The position numbers and the translations under genes are program-made. From the NCBI RefSeq assembly GCF_037975245.1, contig NC_092579.1, positions 10,343,678 to 10,407,677 of the forward strand: 64,000 bases of DNA. Direction: 5' to 3'. Origin of the DNA: Apostichopus japonicus. Taxonomy: Eukaryota; Echinodermata; Holothuroidea; Aspidochirotida; Stichopodidae. Under the pieces are notes generated by a model that saw only the letters and a list, made by a program, of their open reading frames with translations, ran no database searches and was not told the origin of the DNA. The number at the start of each line of letters is the position of its first letter. The first letter of the stretch is position 1. Below are positions 32,881-43,283 of this stretch, piece after piece.

Positions 32881-33289
32881 ACAGAAAATACACTTGTTGT
32901 CACTGTTTAATGTCAGTGTGAGTGTAGACTTGACTTTGAAGATTCTGATTCCTTCTGATGAGTATTGAAAATCCAACCACCAGACTGACTTTAGTCGATG
33001 CAGTGTGAAAATTAGACAGATTTACTATTACGTAATGTTTTTGTGACGTCAAGGGGGAAGCAAAGGATAATGCAAAATTTACATTTTCAAACTCTGCCAC
33101 TTTAGAATGGCGAATCTGATTTGAATGAAAAGTTACAGAATTTTGGAGAATATATAGATGCAAGTATTCATCGATTTTGAAGAAAAAAATAATTTGAACT
33201 TTTCACCTATGGAGGAACGAAAAATCAGCAATTACTGTGTAAACTCAATAGCGACATTCACCAATCTGAGTATAAAGCCCCGAAGGGCT

Positions 33290-34760
33290 TGTCGCCTTTG
33301 GCCGGTTATTGGAAAAGGATCCGGGCCAGTGGTGGCGAAACGCAACGGAAAAACCTTTCAAAAGGAGAAAGCGCAGTTTAGATGGTAGGTGGACCAAACC
33401 ATGCCCACCGCTCAAGGGGGTCTTTTACAGAACGGTCCTTTTGACAAGGTTTGGTTTGCGCTTTCCCCAAATAAAAAAAAAATGATCCTCTCCAATCGCA
33501 CCAAGACATGATCTCGTGTAGCGATCTCCGTACCAGGATACTAAAGGAGAGGAACAATAAAACGATTAACAACTGTAACCTTCCCAGGGAGGGAGAGCCA
33601 CCTCCGACTGAATGTGTCGAGCCTTGCCTCCACCTGATCAGCCTTCTCGGCCCAAGTGGTGGCCTCCGGGGCACTATAACCTAGCCAGATGCCATTTACC
33701 CTGATCATGACATCTGACCAAGTAGCATCGATTGGGAGGGATTGGCCGCGCCAACCTCCTAAACGCAGCCCTTTGGTCTTGGACTTGTTAAGTCTGGCAC
33801 CAGTAGCCTCTTGGAAGGTGGCCAAAACCTTCGATAAAGGCTTGAAGGAGGCGAGGTCAGACAAAATACAAGTGACGTCATCGGCATATTGCACGCTTGC
33901 AACTCTAGCCCCACCCGGTACGTTGAAGGGTCGTAAACCTAAGCATCTGTCCAGGGAGGTACTAAGCGTTTTGCTGAATAGAAATAAAACAAACGGAGAG
34001 AGGGGACAACCCTGACGGACTCCCCTTCGAACCGGGAAGGGACCAGAAGTTAATCCGTTAACAGTGACCATGCTCGTGACGTCCTTATTTAGTAACGAGA
34101 CCCAACGAATAAACACTAAGTTCAATCCGAAGGATTCTAAGGTTCTGAACAGAAAGTCGTGATCTACCATGTCAAAGGCCTTTTCCTGGTCCAAGGAGAC
34201 CAGTTCACATGGCAAATCACGAACTTTAAGAAACTCGATAAAGTCTCTTATCAACCACAGGTTATGTTGAATACACTTGCCTCCCACAGCACAAGTCCGG
34301 AGAGGACCTACAATATCCGGCATTAACATTCGCTAAGCGATTTCCTAATGCTTTGGCCAGGATTTTGTAGTCCACATTTAACAGCGTTATTGGACGCCTA
34401 TTAGGGTCCAAATGGTCTCCCGACTTTGGGAGGAGAACAATATTTCCAACCCGCTGTGTTTGGCTCATGTAATTCAACTGGAAAGAGGTAGCGAACACGT
34501 CTCTCAAGTCCCCACCTAGAACCTCCCAGAAGGTCCTATAGAACTCAGCAGGGAGGCCATCGGAACCGGGGGACTTTCCCTTCTTCATTGCTGCTACCGC
34601 TGTCCAGAGCTCACCAACGAAGAGATTCGAACCCAAGCTATCGTTTTTACTCTGAGGGGGGGGGGGGGGGGCCTTGTCTATACCAGACAACAAGTCTTAC
34701 TGGAGGTCCTCGCTAACAGCTAGCAGCCCTGGAGTACAAGTGCGAAAAGAACGACCTAAA
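33290..34760 (-). pseudogene. Tx1-like (L1 group) LINE reverse transcriptase, 5'-truncated and frameshifted
   Basis: Read right to left: GKSPGSDGLPAEFYRTFWEV, NIVLLPKSGD, RRPITLLNVDYKILAKALGN (34693-34330), then in another frame SLDQEKAFDMVDHDFLFRTL, VRRGVRQGCPLSPFVLFLF and VQYADDV (34329-33541), then a further frame to about 33378. YADD is the RT catalytic motif and is intact. SLDQEKAFD and the wording around it are typical of the Tx1 clade. Frame breaks occur near 34325 and 33545. The endonuclease half is missing, and a G homopolymer near 34655 precedes the remaining 5' part. This copy is not functional. Confidence 0.85.
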
Positions 34761-35169
34761 TAATTCAGATGACTAGTGACCTGACTTAGCGTGTGTTGTT
34801 AGCAGAATTGACGTTGTGTTTATGAAGGGTGCACAATCGTACACAATCTCCCCATGAGTAGGTATTCACATCTGGTCGGTTTTCTCTCAAGTTACCCTAT
34901 TATATAGTTGACTCAATGTAATCAGTCTTACATGACAATCGTAACTCCCATATAATAACGGGCTTTGCGACAGTGTCTATTCACGGTCGATCACACCTCA
35001 AAGTTCCCCAATAGGTCCTAAGTGGCTTCCTGAGCCAAAGTTACACAATTAGAATACCAGCCATAACATATAGTCAGGGTACTAGCCCTGTTTCATTTAC
35101 ACGTTTGAGGACGGAAGGTTTGATGGTCCCGATCAGTAAAGGGCAAAGGGGGTCTGGGGAATGAATATA
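34761..35169. other. No gene recognised
   Basis: Unique-looking sequence between the Tx1-like LINE and the inverted CAAGATGGC-type repeat. Only short ORFs. Confidence 0.5.
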
Positions 35170-35370
35170 TATGAAATATCCTTTTTCCAGACGGCCATCT
35201 TGGATTCTGGCCGCCATCTTAGAAGTGGGTTACCCAAGCAACATGCCATGGCCATCATCTGTTTCAGTGACCCCGGAAACACCTTTATTGACCCCTCATC
35301 TGTTCATCTCCGATTTTTACAGCCAGATATATGACATTTCCTTTTTTCTGGCGGCCATCTTGGATTTCGA
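35170..35370. repeat. CAAGATGGC-type repeat, inverted copy
   Basis: The complement of the 32.5-32.9 kb units: GGCCATCTTGGATT, CAAGCAACATGCCATGGCC, CATCTGTTTCAGTGACCCCG, TTTTTACAGCCAGATATATG. With the left copy it brackets the Tx1-like LINE as a 2.3-kb-spaced inverted pair. Confidence 0.85.
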
Positions 35371-35437
35371 GTTGGTTAGCATCATGTTTGATCTCTAGAG
35401 TAAGGCAAAATATGTCACCAAAAACAGAACTAGTATG

Positions 35438-35484
<47 letters not shown>

Positions 35485-35508
35485 AAATCAAGAACAGTGA
35501 AAAGCTTC

Positions 35509-35763
35509 CAGCCTCCACCGGGATTCGAGCCCGGGCCTTCCGCTCTGTACGCGGACACCCTAACCACTAGGCTATGGACGTTGATTGTATGTCCAGAGGT
35601 TCGAAACCGGTAAGGAAGGTCGCAATTCCACTGTAGGCGTTTGTCACCTGTATCGAACATACTAGTTCTGTTTTTAGTGACATATTTTGCCTTACTGTAG
35701 AGATCAAACATGATGCTAACCAACTCGAAATCATTTGTGAATCCTAAAGCCGGATCTCGAAAG

Positions 35764-35765
<2 letters not shown>
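35509..35765 (-). repeat. tRNA-like repeat unit, single inverted copy
   Basis: The minus strand carries a tRNA-like segment (35581-35509) with a box A-like stretch (TAGCCTAGTGGTTAGGGTG), an anticodon-arm stem TCCGC/GCGGA and a box B-like GGGCTCGAATCCC. It is preceded by the same 180-bp leader as the 38.8-39.8 kb array (CTAACCAACTCGAAAT in complement). Confidence 0.75.

Positions 35766-35766
<1 letters not shown>

Positions 35767-35836
<70 letters not shown>
35767..35836. repeat. (TA)n microsatellite
   Basis: An uninterrupted TA run of about 70 bp. A shorter run is at 35449-35480. Confidence 0.95.
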
Positions 35837-35839
<3 letters not shown>

Positions 35840-35844
<5 letters not shown>

Positions 35845-37211
35845 AAAATATTAAACTTGTAAATAAGCACTATGTTTGCCTTTCTGTATAATATGTAAAA
35901 AAATATGTAAAGAATACAAACAGGAAAATCTGCTGAAAATATGATATCATATTATAAAGATGAAACTGACAAACATTGCACCAGATCGCATCTAAGGACC
36001 TTCAATTGTTCAAAAATTCCTAAAGGGGAAGGGGGACACCCTTTCACCCCTCCCCATATCAATCGCAGAATGTGCCCCTCCCCAATTGCAAATTCCTGGC
36101 TACGTCGCTGTATGGTTGTGGTAAATTGGTAATAACTAGTACTTTTGCATTTTTGTGTGAGGTTGACTGGGCTATCGGTGACCCTACACACGCCCTTTAT
36201 CCGCGCATGGTTCATGTTATAACACTCTGCGTGCTATACGAAACAACATAAGCCAATGTTCCGCAGAATAGTCTATATCTCTCTGGTTCTCTTGTCTACT
36301 AGGGCAACTCATGTCACCAGATGTCAGAAATTGTCAAATCCATATCAGCAAATGGCAAAACAACAATGTAATGTCATATTGAAGTATGCGGTTCAAGAAA
36401 TCTGTCATGATTTGCTTGTAACCTGAAGGGGGAAAGGGTAATTTCGTTTTTACTGATGTAAACTCACGGTAGCCTATTTAATGAGCAAAGCAGCATAATT
36501 AATCCAAACCAAATTTGCAAAATGAGTAATTTGTTCATGTAATTTCACTGAAAGGATTCATTGAAAGAGCGAAATTGAAAGGTGCATCTTTTGCTGACGC
36601 AATGGAGGAAGTGAAAGGGAAAGGAATTCTTTGTTTTAATACAATCATGTCATATATGGGGTTATCTTTATTGCTAAATCACATAAGAATATGTGTCGAA
36701 AACATGTTTCATTTTCGAACTGTGATTTGGCCAAAAATAAATCCTTGGATAAACAACTGTTAGATGTTATTCCCGGACGACCAAGAGCTTTCACTATCTA
36801 ACGATGGAAGCATATTTGGGAATTATACAGACCCCAGTTGGCTGACATTATGTTTGATATACTTAAAATATATAAATCAAAGTTGGTGCACATAAAGTCT
36901 GTCAGCCGCATTCCTTGTTGTCACATAGAAAAGGTTTTTCCCCTTTCAGCTACGCACATAATGTTTATATGGAAATAACAAACACCCCAATTAGACTAAC
37001 ACCGACACAAGTGAAGACTTCGGAAAGTTGAAAACAACTTTTGATCGAATTTTTTTCAGATGCTTACGAGACTCCGTAGAATATTGAAAGTAGTTTTCAG
37101 CTCACAAAGCAAAGTCTTTAATTAATTGCGCATGCAAGAACCTAAATAAAGAGGGGTGTTAGCACTTACCGTATACAGAAGGCTAAAACAAAACACGTCG
37201 CTAGTGCAACG
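35840..37211. other. Upstream region of the Ig gene, nothing coding recognised
   Basis: Only short ORFs. CTAAATAAAGAGGGG near 37143 might act as a TATA-like element for the gene starting at 37212, but this is weak. Confidence 0.4.
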
Positions 37212-37290
37212 ATGATTTTTGGTACATTTATCATGGCGGGCATATTGTTCTTTATCGGAACACTTGCCTTACAGCCAACAGAGGCATCGG
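37212..37290 (+). CDS. Ig gene exon 1 (signal peptide)
   Basis: The ATG at 37212 is followed by a hydrophobic core and a small-residue cleavage region (TEASG). The donor is GG|GTAAGC. A second in-frame ATG lies at residue 8. Confidence 0.75.
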
Positions 37291-38424
37291 GTAAGCAAAA
37301 ATATTTGTGTTCATAATATCTTTTTGAGTTATGTAATGTATAGTGAGCGTGTTGGAACGAGTCTGTATTATGTCGATGTTAACGAGTTTCTACCGAAATA
37401 ATTTCTCTTCTAGTTTCTTCACATGGACGCATCACCAAAAGGCAGGCAGTGAATACAAGGTTGGCAACAGTTGGCTTCTCCACCAACATTACATGTTCCT
37501 TTAATTCATCTTCCAGTGAGTATGTACTAACTTGGAAGAAAGATGGGAACATAATAAAGTTTTACGATCCACAAGAATCTTTACATGTGTCTGATACCCA
37601 GGGACAACGATTCTACACCATAACACCCCTGAAGCGAACTGCAACGCTGCACATTAAGAATGTTACTTTCAATGATGCTGGTGATTACGTCTGTAAAAAA
37701 ACTCCCAGGGTAGCAGGAAATTCGGAGGTATGCAGTTGGGTAATAATTGTTCAAGGTATGTCGCACTGCTTTCATATTTCTAAACTAAACATTTGTAGTC
37801 TTCAGCCTCTGTAGAAGATCCTGTTAGGATCGAAACGTCAGGCCCTCTTACTTTTACACACTTGTAGTCTTGTCAACACATCGACGTAGCATGTAACCCG
37901 TACCATAAAATAGTTTCTAAAATACTATAAATAAGGCACACTTTATATTCAAACCAACTTGCATGGCTAGCAAAATCTGTTAAGATATTGTTAACATGTT
38001 CTTATCGGTTGGTGAGAAGAAGAACAAATTGTCACAGCATAAATTTAAGTGATGCTGTATGTGAAACAAAAGATATCCATTATATTTCTTATCGTTGTTA
38101 TTGCAGGTACAACTACTGTAATGTGGAAACCTCCAAGCCCGTCAACTACATCAATTATTGTAGAACGTTATACTTGTGTCAACATAACATGTATTTCTGA
38201 AGGATATCCACCTGTTAATGTAACATTACAAAAGTATACTGATAACTCAAACAAGCCATGGATGAACACAGACTTAGTTCCACGAATAAAGCTGGAGGGG
38301 AACCAAACAACATGGTATTTTGTTTATAACTTGACAAGTGCGACATTTGACAGATTAAGATGTTTCGCTGATAACATCTTTACCAAGCACACACAAGACC
38401 AAGGATTTCTTGTGGAAACAGAAA
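37212..38424 (+). CDS. Two-Ig-domain secreted or cell-surface protein, spliced, 3' end unresolved
   Basis: Exon 1 (37212-37290) gives a signal peptide, MIFGTFIMAGILFFIGTLAL, and leaves phase 1 at TCGG|GTAAG. Exon 2 (37414-37755) is one V/I-type Ig domain: cysteine in NITCSF, core tryptophan in LTWKKDG, and DAGDYVC. Exon 3 (38107-38424) is a C2-like Ig domain with NITCISEGYPPVNVTLQK and RLRCFAD. Every intron is phase 1, the rule for shuffled Ig exons. Several NxT/NxS sequons are present. No transmembrane or cytoplasmic exon follows before the repeats. If the last donor (GAAA|GTAAGT) is not used the frame ends at 38432, giving a secreted form. The specific family is not recognised. Confidence 0.8.
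37414..37755 (+). CDS. Ig gene exon 2 (V/I-type Ig domain)
   Basis: Acceptor TTTCTCTTCTAG and donor TCAAG|GTATG; 342 nt, phase 1 on both sides. The domain begins after a basic KRQ stretch. It has the two intradomain cysteines (TCSF and YVCK) plus two extra cysteines near the end. Confidence 0.85.
37806..37862. mobile_element. Hairpin element 'CCTGACGTTTCGATCC', half copy 3
   Basis: GAAGATCCTGTTAGGATCG, AAACGTCAGGCC and CTTACTTTTACACA: only one arm of the element found at 1.0 and 10.8 kb, inside an intron of the Ig gene. Confidence 0.8.
38107..38424 (+). CDS. Ig gene exon 3 (C2-like Ig domain)
   Basis: Acceptor GTTATTGCAG and donor GAAA|GTAAGT; 318 nt, phase 1 on both sides. The paired cysteines are in ITCIS and LRCFA. 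Core tryptophan replacement is likely (VTLQKY). Confidence 0.8.
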
Positions 38425-38605
38425 GTAAGTAATATAAACTAGGAAAACAACTTGGCTTAGGCCTATATGAATCAAGCGGTGTTTCTTATTTACGAACTAG
38501 ACAAAAACTTACATATTAACCTTATTATAAACGCTTCGGCCTACAAAAGGCGAAACCGTTGTACAAAATGTAACAGTGTAGCCAGGCGACAGACAGTGAT
38601 AAGGT

Positions 38606-38608
<3 letters not shown>

Positions 38609-38654
<46 letters not shown>
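38609..38654. repeat. (TA)n microsatellite
   Basis: A TA run directly upstream of a truncated tRNA-like unit (38657-38713). This unit keeps the anticodon arm and box B but has lost box A. Confidence 0.9.
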
Positions 38655-38656
<2 letters not shown>

Positions 38657-38943
38657 TATAGGGTGTCCGCATATAAAGCGGGAGGCCCTGGTTCGAATCC
38701 CGGTGGAGTGTGAAAGTTTTTACACTGTTCTTGATTTACAACTCATTTCTCATTACATCTCTTTCGAGATCCGGCTTTAGGAATCACAATTGATTTTCGA
38801 GTTGGTTAGCATCATGTTTGATCTCTAGAGTAGGGCAAATATGTCACCAAAAACAGAACTAGTATTGTTCGATACAGGTGACTAACGCCTACAGTGGAAT
38901 TACGACCTTCCTAGCCGGTTGCGAACCTCTGGACATACAATCA

Positions 38944-39016
38944 GCGTCCATAGCCTAGTGGTTAGAGTGTCTGCATATACAGCGGGAGGAACGGGTTCGA
39001 ATCCTGGTAGAGGCTG
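38944..39016 (+). ncRNA. tRNA-like sequence, unit 1 (not a functional tRNA gene)
   Basis: An acceptor-like arm GCGTCCA...AGAGGC, box A TAGCCTAGTGGTTAGAGTG, an anticodon arm around loop ATATACA, and box B GGGTTCGAATCC. The internal promoter boxes are intact, so Pol III transcription is conceivable. Confidence 0.5.
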
Positions 39017-39060
39017 GAAGATTTTTCACTGTTCTAGATTTTCTAACTCATTACGTTTTC

Positions 39061-39062
<2 letters not shown>

Positions 39063-39150
<88 letters not shown>
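39063..39150. repeat. (TA)n microsatellite
   Basis: An uninterrupted TA run of nearly 90 bp in the tail of tRNA-like unit 1. Confidence 0.95.
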
Positions 39151-39153
<3 letters not shown>

Positions 39154-39393
39154 CATTTGCCTTCGTCGTTTAACTCCATTTCATTCACATTAAGTCTGTT
39201 CAAAGTATCTCATTCGAGATCCGGCTTTAGGAATCACAAATAATTTCGAGTTAGTTAGCATCATGTTTGATCTCTAGAGTAGGGGCAAATATGTCACCGA
39301 AAACAGAACTAGTATTGTTCGATACAGGTGACTAACGCCTACAGTGGAATTACGACCTTCCTTATCGATTTCGAACCTCTGGACATACAATCA

Positions 39394-39466
39394 GCGTCCA
39401 TAGTCTAGTGGTTAGAGTGTCCGCATATACAGCGGGAGGCACGGGTTTGAACCCTAGTGGAGGCTG
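39394..39466 (+). ncRNA. tRNA-like sequence, unit 2
   Basis: Same structure: stem TCCGC, loop ATATACA, stem GCGGG, acceptor GCGTCCA with TGGAGGC (6 of 7 pairs). Box B has decayed (GGGTTTGAACCCT). Confidence 0.5.
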
Positions 39467-39764
39467 GAAGTTTTTTCACTGTTCTGGAGTTTCTACTCAT
39501 TACGTTTTCAATTATGTATATATTCATTTGCCTTCGTCGTTTAACTCCATTTCATTAACATTAAGTCTGTTCAAAGTATCTCATTTGAGATCCGGCTTTA
39601 GGAATCACAAATAATTTCGAGTTAGTTAGCATCATGTTTGATCTCTAGAGTAGGGCAAATATGTCACAAAAAACAGAACTAGTATTGTTCGACACAGGCG
39701 ACTAACGCCTACAGTGGAATTACGACCGTCTTTACCCGGTTTCGAACCTCTGGACATACAATCA

Positions 39765-39837
39765 GCGTCCAAAGCCTAATGGTTAGAGTGTCTGCATATA
39801 GAGTGGGAGGCACGGGTTCGAGTCCCGGTGGAGGCTG
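39765..39837 (+). ncRNA. tRNA-like sequence, unit 3
   Basis: Box A is altered (AAGCCTAATGGTTAGAGTG). Box B GGGTTCGAGTCCC is intact and the T-arm pairs CGGG with CCCG. Confidence 0.5.
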
Positions 39838-40009
39838 GAAGTTTTTTTTACCGTTAAAAAGATACAAAAAAGAAAAGTTGGAGTGATCGATAACACAAAA
39901 TGAATATAAAACAAATAAAGAAAGCCCCTCATCTATTATTATTTTTACGACGCTCAAGCAACCACAAATGTGAGAGAAGCCGCAAGGGTTTATGGGTTAC
40001 AACTTACAC

Positions 40010-40412
40010 GTCAGGTGGCTTCCAATTCACATTCTTTGCACTGGTTGCCTGTTGAATTCAGAATTAAGTTCACTCTCCTGGTGTATAAGTGCATTCATGG
40101 AATAGCACCGGACGATCTGTCCTTCCAGGTCAATACTCGTTATACCTAGCGTTCTAGCAATACACTCACTCTCACTGTTCCCAGAACTAAACTGAAAACC
40201 TATGGCGACCGTGCCTTTCCATCAGCCGGGCCCAAGCTCTGGAATGGTCTGCCCATATCTGTGCTCTCCATATCTCCCACTCTCAGTCAGTTCAAGTCTT
40301 GCTTGAAGACTCATTTTTTTCAAGTTGGCGTTCTATTAGGGTTGTACAGCGCTATTGAATACTTTGTAGATTTTAGCGCTTTATAAGTTCATTTATTATT
40401 TTTAATATTATT
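40010..40412 (+). pseudogene. L2/CR1-type LINE, C-terminal end of ORF2 plus 3' tail
   Basis: The frame reads SLHWLPVEFRIKFTLLVYKC, IHGIAPDDLSF, one in-frame TAG (at RYT*), then VPRTKLKTYGDRAFPSAGPK, LWNGLPISVLSISP and FKSCLKTHFF. This is the well-known C-terminal block of L2/CR1 reverse transcriptase proteins. The tail carries AGCGCTATTGAATACTTTG and ends in a TTATTATT-type run. It is heavily 5'-truncated. Confidence 0.88.
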
Positions 40413-40504
40413 GTAACTCAAATTTGGAATCTTTTCTATTTAAAACGTCATATTCAGATTGGAAAACCGTCGATTGCTCTTGGATGAAAAACCCACCTTA
40501 CTAT

Positions 40505-40592
40505 GACCCGGCCAGGTCTCGAACCCGGAACCTCCCGAATACTAAGACTCATTGTTTCAAATGCCACCGCCTTTATCCACTCGGCTACAGTA
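40505..40592 (-). repeat. tRNA-Ser-like SINE head
   Basis: The minus strand reads GTAGCCGAGTGGATAAAGGC (D-arm/box A), an anticodon-like loop TTTGAAA (TGA position), a long variable region as in tRNA-Ser/Leu, and box B GGTTCCGGGTTCGAGACC. The anticodon stem is poorly paired, so it is a SINE or pseudo-tRNA rather than a tRNA gene. Confidence 0.65.
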
Positions 40593-40737
40593 CTGGTTCG
40601 AAATCCACAACTTCCCACAGATAAAGAGCATTGCACGCGTGTGTGGGTCTGCGATGATAGGAAGTGCCTGTAGAAGTAGCTCTGACGGTAGACGATGTAG
40701 CTGGCGGTATGATAATATAACCGTCGGTGAGTGTAAG

Positions 40738-41914
40738 CTACGGAGAGTGCTTATTTTCATCCTGATCAGTCCACGCTACTTTATGCCGGTCAAGCGACAC
40801 TGTGTCGTGCTTAGAATTTATGTCGACCACAAAATAGCTGTCTCCTCGGGAGATTACTCGGCACGGACCGCGATATGGCGGTTGAAACGGCCTTTTGACG
40901 GTATCATCGCGGACCCACACATGCGTGCAACGGTTCATATCTGTGTGAAGTTGTGGCTTTCGAACGTGAGCTCTAGTTCCGGTGGGGCTTAGCTGAGACA
41001 TTTGTGTCCGACAGGCGTTCAACATAACGGTAAGGTCGGGGTGCGTTTAGGCTCATATTGACTGACCAAGTCACAATGTAATATCAAGGTTGTACCATAA
41101 ACCAGTCCAGCGGTGCTACAGCCGATGTCTTCTTTGAGCGCCGATCGGATACCAAGTAAGACAAATGGTAATAAGTCACTCCAATGCGTATGGTCATGTT
41201 GCGCTTGATGACAACCTTTAATTGCCGGTGGTAGCGTTCTACTAAACCATTGGATTCCTTATGGTATACCGTGGTACGAATGCGTTTGCTTCCTAACAGC
41301 AGGATAGTTCAAATTCCCCGCCTCTGATCGTAGCTGGTGTGCCAAACGTGATATCCATCGAGAGAGAAAGGCTTTTGCGACAGTTTCGGTGGTGATATTG
41401 GGGATGAAAATGGCTTCAGGTCATCTTGTGAATCGATCTACAATATTCATTAAGTACCCATATCCATTTGATGGTGGCAATGTGTACATGATTATAGCGC
41501 GCACCTGGGCAACCGAAAGTACCAAGTTGTGTAACGGTGTTTCTATGCACTTTTGACCGTTGGCAGTCTAGACAAGATTCAACCCAGTGTCTCACATCTT
41601 TGTTAATATTGGTCCACACAATTCGATCCGTTACTAAGCGTTGAGTCGCGCGTATGCCAAGATACGATCAACCATGTATGGCGCTAAAAACAGTACGCCG
41701 CAAGTTTTCGGAACGTTAGGTCACGGTGGTCCGGTTTATACATCACAGAGTATTGTTCCATCAGATTAAGGTAAAGAAATTTTCTGGAATACGAGTGATG
41801 AAGATTCCAGGAGTGAAGTTCGGGGTCGTCCTTTTGAGCTTGCGCAAATTGCGCGTAGTCCAATGGAGTAGAGATAGGAGCCTTTGTAAAAGAATATATT
41901 TCCACGCGAGACAA
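40738..41914 (-). pseudogene. Gypsy integrase remnant
   Basis: FAQAQKDDPELHSW (41914-41684), then the zinc-finger-like part RHWVESCLDCQRSKVHR (41619-41416), then a C-terminal tail with VRDDTVKRPFQPPYRGPCRV, YFVVDINSKHDTVSLDRHKV (41025-40738). The catalytic core between them is too decayed to trace. Confidence 0.78.
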
Positions 41915-42011
41915 CGCGTCTGCGACAACATGGTTTTTACCACTGACGTGACGTATGTCCGTGGTAAATTGGGACGCAAAATCTAGATGTCTAATTTCTG
42001 GTAAAAATTCA

Positions 42012-43140
42012 TTAAACCGACGTCTTCGCGAAGTTTGCGTTAGGACGTTGGTTGGGGGAAATTATCAATAGCTTTGACCTTCGCCGGTAGTGGGTGGGTT
42101 CCTGTGGAATCAACTGTGTGTCCAAGAAATTCAAGTATAGGAACTCCAAACTGACTTTTACTTGGGTTAATGACAAATCGTAGTCTTGAAGTCGGTTAAA
42201 CAGTTGTCTCAAATGCTCCATATGTTCCCTTTTTGATTTACTAGCAATGAGTATATCATCGATGTTGACACAATTCCAGTCAACGAGTTACCTCATCCCT
42301 GAAGCGCTGGAATGTTTGAGACCAAATGGCATGCGTTTGAATTCGAACAGACCGAAATGTGTTGTTATTGGCGTTTTGCTAATGTCCAACTCCTCAACCG
42401 GGATTTGGTGATATGCGAGCACTAGGTCTATCTTTGAAAAAAAAAACGTTTGCGCCATTAAGTGACGCAGAAAAGTCTTTTAGATGCGGTATGGGAATGG
42501 TCACGTTATTTATTTCACGATAATCCCCATATGGTCTCCTTTCATCGTTATTCTTTCAAATCATGTGAAAGGGAATGCCCATCGGCTATCCGACGGGCGC
42601 ACTATGCCCAGCTGCATCATGTTTTTGAATTCTTGACGCACAGTTTTGAGTTTGCTGCGTGTTTGACAGCAGATTCTTCGAAATTGACACGAAAAAGGCT
42701 GGGGAATTCCGCAAGAAGCGCGCTGTAACCAGAGTCGCTTTGCGTAGTAGCGGAAGTTAGGCAAAGTGTTTTTAGCGGCGCGTTAGTTCCTTTGATGAAC
42801 AGATTTGTGGTTGTGTCAATAAGTTTGTTGTGCTTAACATCTACTTACAAGCCAAAATTGAGCACGATATCACAGCCTAAACTAAACAGTTTTTTAGTTT
42901 GCTATATACCAAAAATCTACGGGAATCGTGTCCTGAGACATTATGTCAAGCGCCAATGAACGTTGGCCAAACGTTGGAATTGTGCTGTTTACAGCTTGAA
43001 GCGTTGGTCCTTTGTCGCAATTTCGAAGATCTGTGCGCGCAGGAGATATAACACTGACTACCGCCCAGTTTCTATGAGAAAACGTGTGTTATTGATTCGA
43101 TCTCGCGCGTAAAACAGGCCACTTGTGACCTGACCAACGT
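42012..43140 (-). pseudogene. Gypsy protease-RT remnant, module 3
   Basis: A protease-region stretch at about 43130-42950 matches that of module 2. RT follows, with the catalytic loop reading VNIDDILIAS at about 42240-42270, where tyrosine of the usual YxDD is replaced by asparagine. The next frame (42221-42012) reads MEHLRQLFNRLQDYDLSLTQ. Many frame breaks. Confidence 0.75.
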
Positions 43141-43283
43141 TTGCCGCCACTATGCGTTAGCCTGAGCGTTTTCCGAATTATTAGACGTGCTAGAAAAATT
43201 GCACAGTGGTCTGGAGATTTTTGCAGCAGTGCAGCACATTTGATGATACCAACACATGCCTGGCGGGCCGTTTATCGCGTTTC

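Larger units (their letters stand above)
38768..39845 (+). repeat. Tandem array of three tRNA-like-bearing units
   Basis: Three units, starting at about 38768, 39217 and 39588, share a 175-bp leader (GAGATCCGGCTTTAGGAATC, GTTAGCATCATGTTTGATC, CAAAAACAGAACTAGTATTG). Each leader is followed by a tRNA-like cloverleaf and a tail, GAGGCTGGAAGTTTTTTCAC. Units 1 and 2 are separated from the next by (TA)n or its remnant plus TTCATTTGCCTTCGTCG. The period is about 370-450 bp. Whether this is a SINE that duplicated in tandem or a satellite that captured a tRNA-like sequence is open. Confidence 0.8.

Noticed and set aside
33689..34015. Plus-strand 108-codon ORF
   Set aside because: It lies antisense to the clear reverse-transcriptase frame of the Tx1-like LINE.
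39063..39173. ORF with a long YIYIYI run, apparently a membrane peptide
   Set aside because: It is translation of (TA)n; the same artefact occurs at 35.4 and 38.6 kb.
38944..39837. CRISPR-like array, because of regularly repeated units
   Set aside because: Units are 370-450 bp with tRNA-like parts in a eukaryotic genome. There are no short identical repeats with unique spacers.
40505..40592. Functional tRNA-Ser gene
   Set aside because: The anticodon stem does not pair and there is no convincing acceptor stem; it fits a SINE head.
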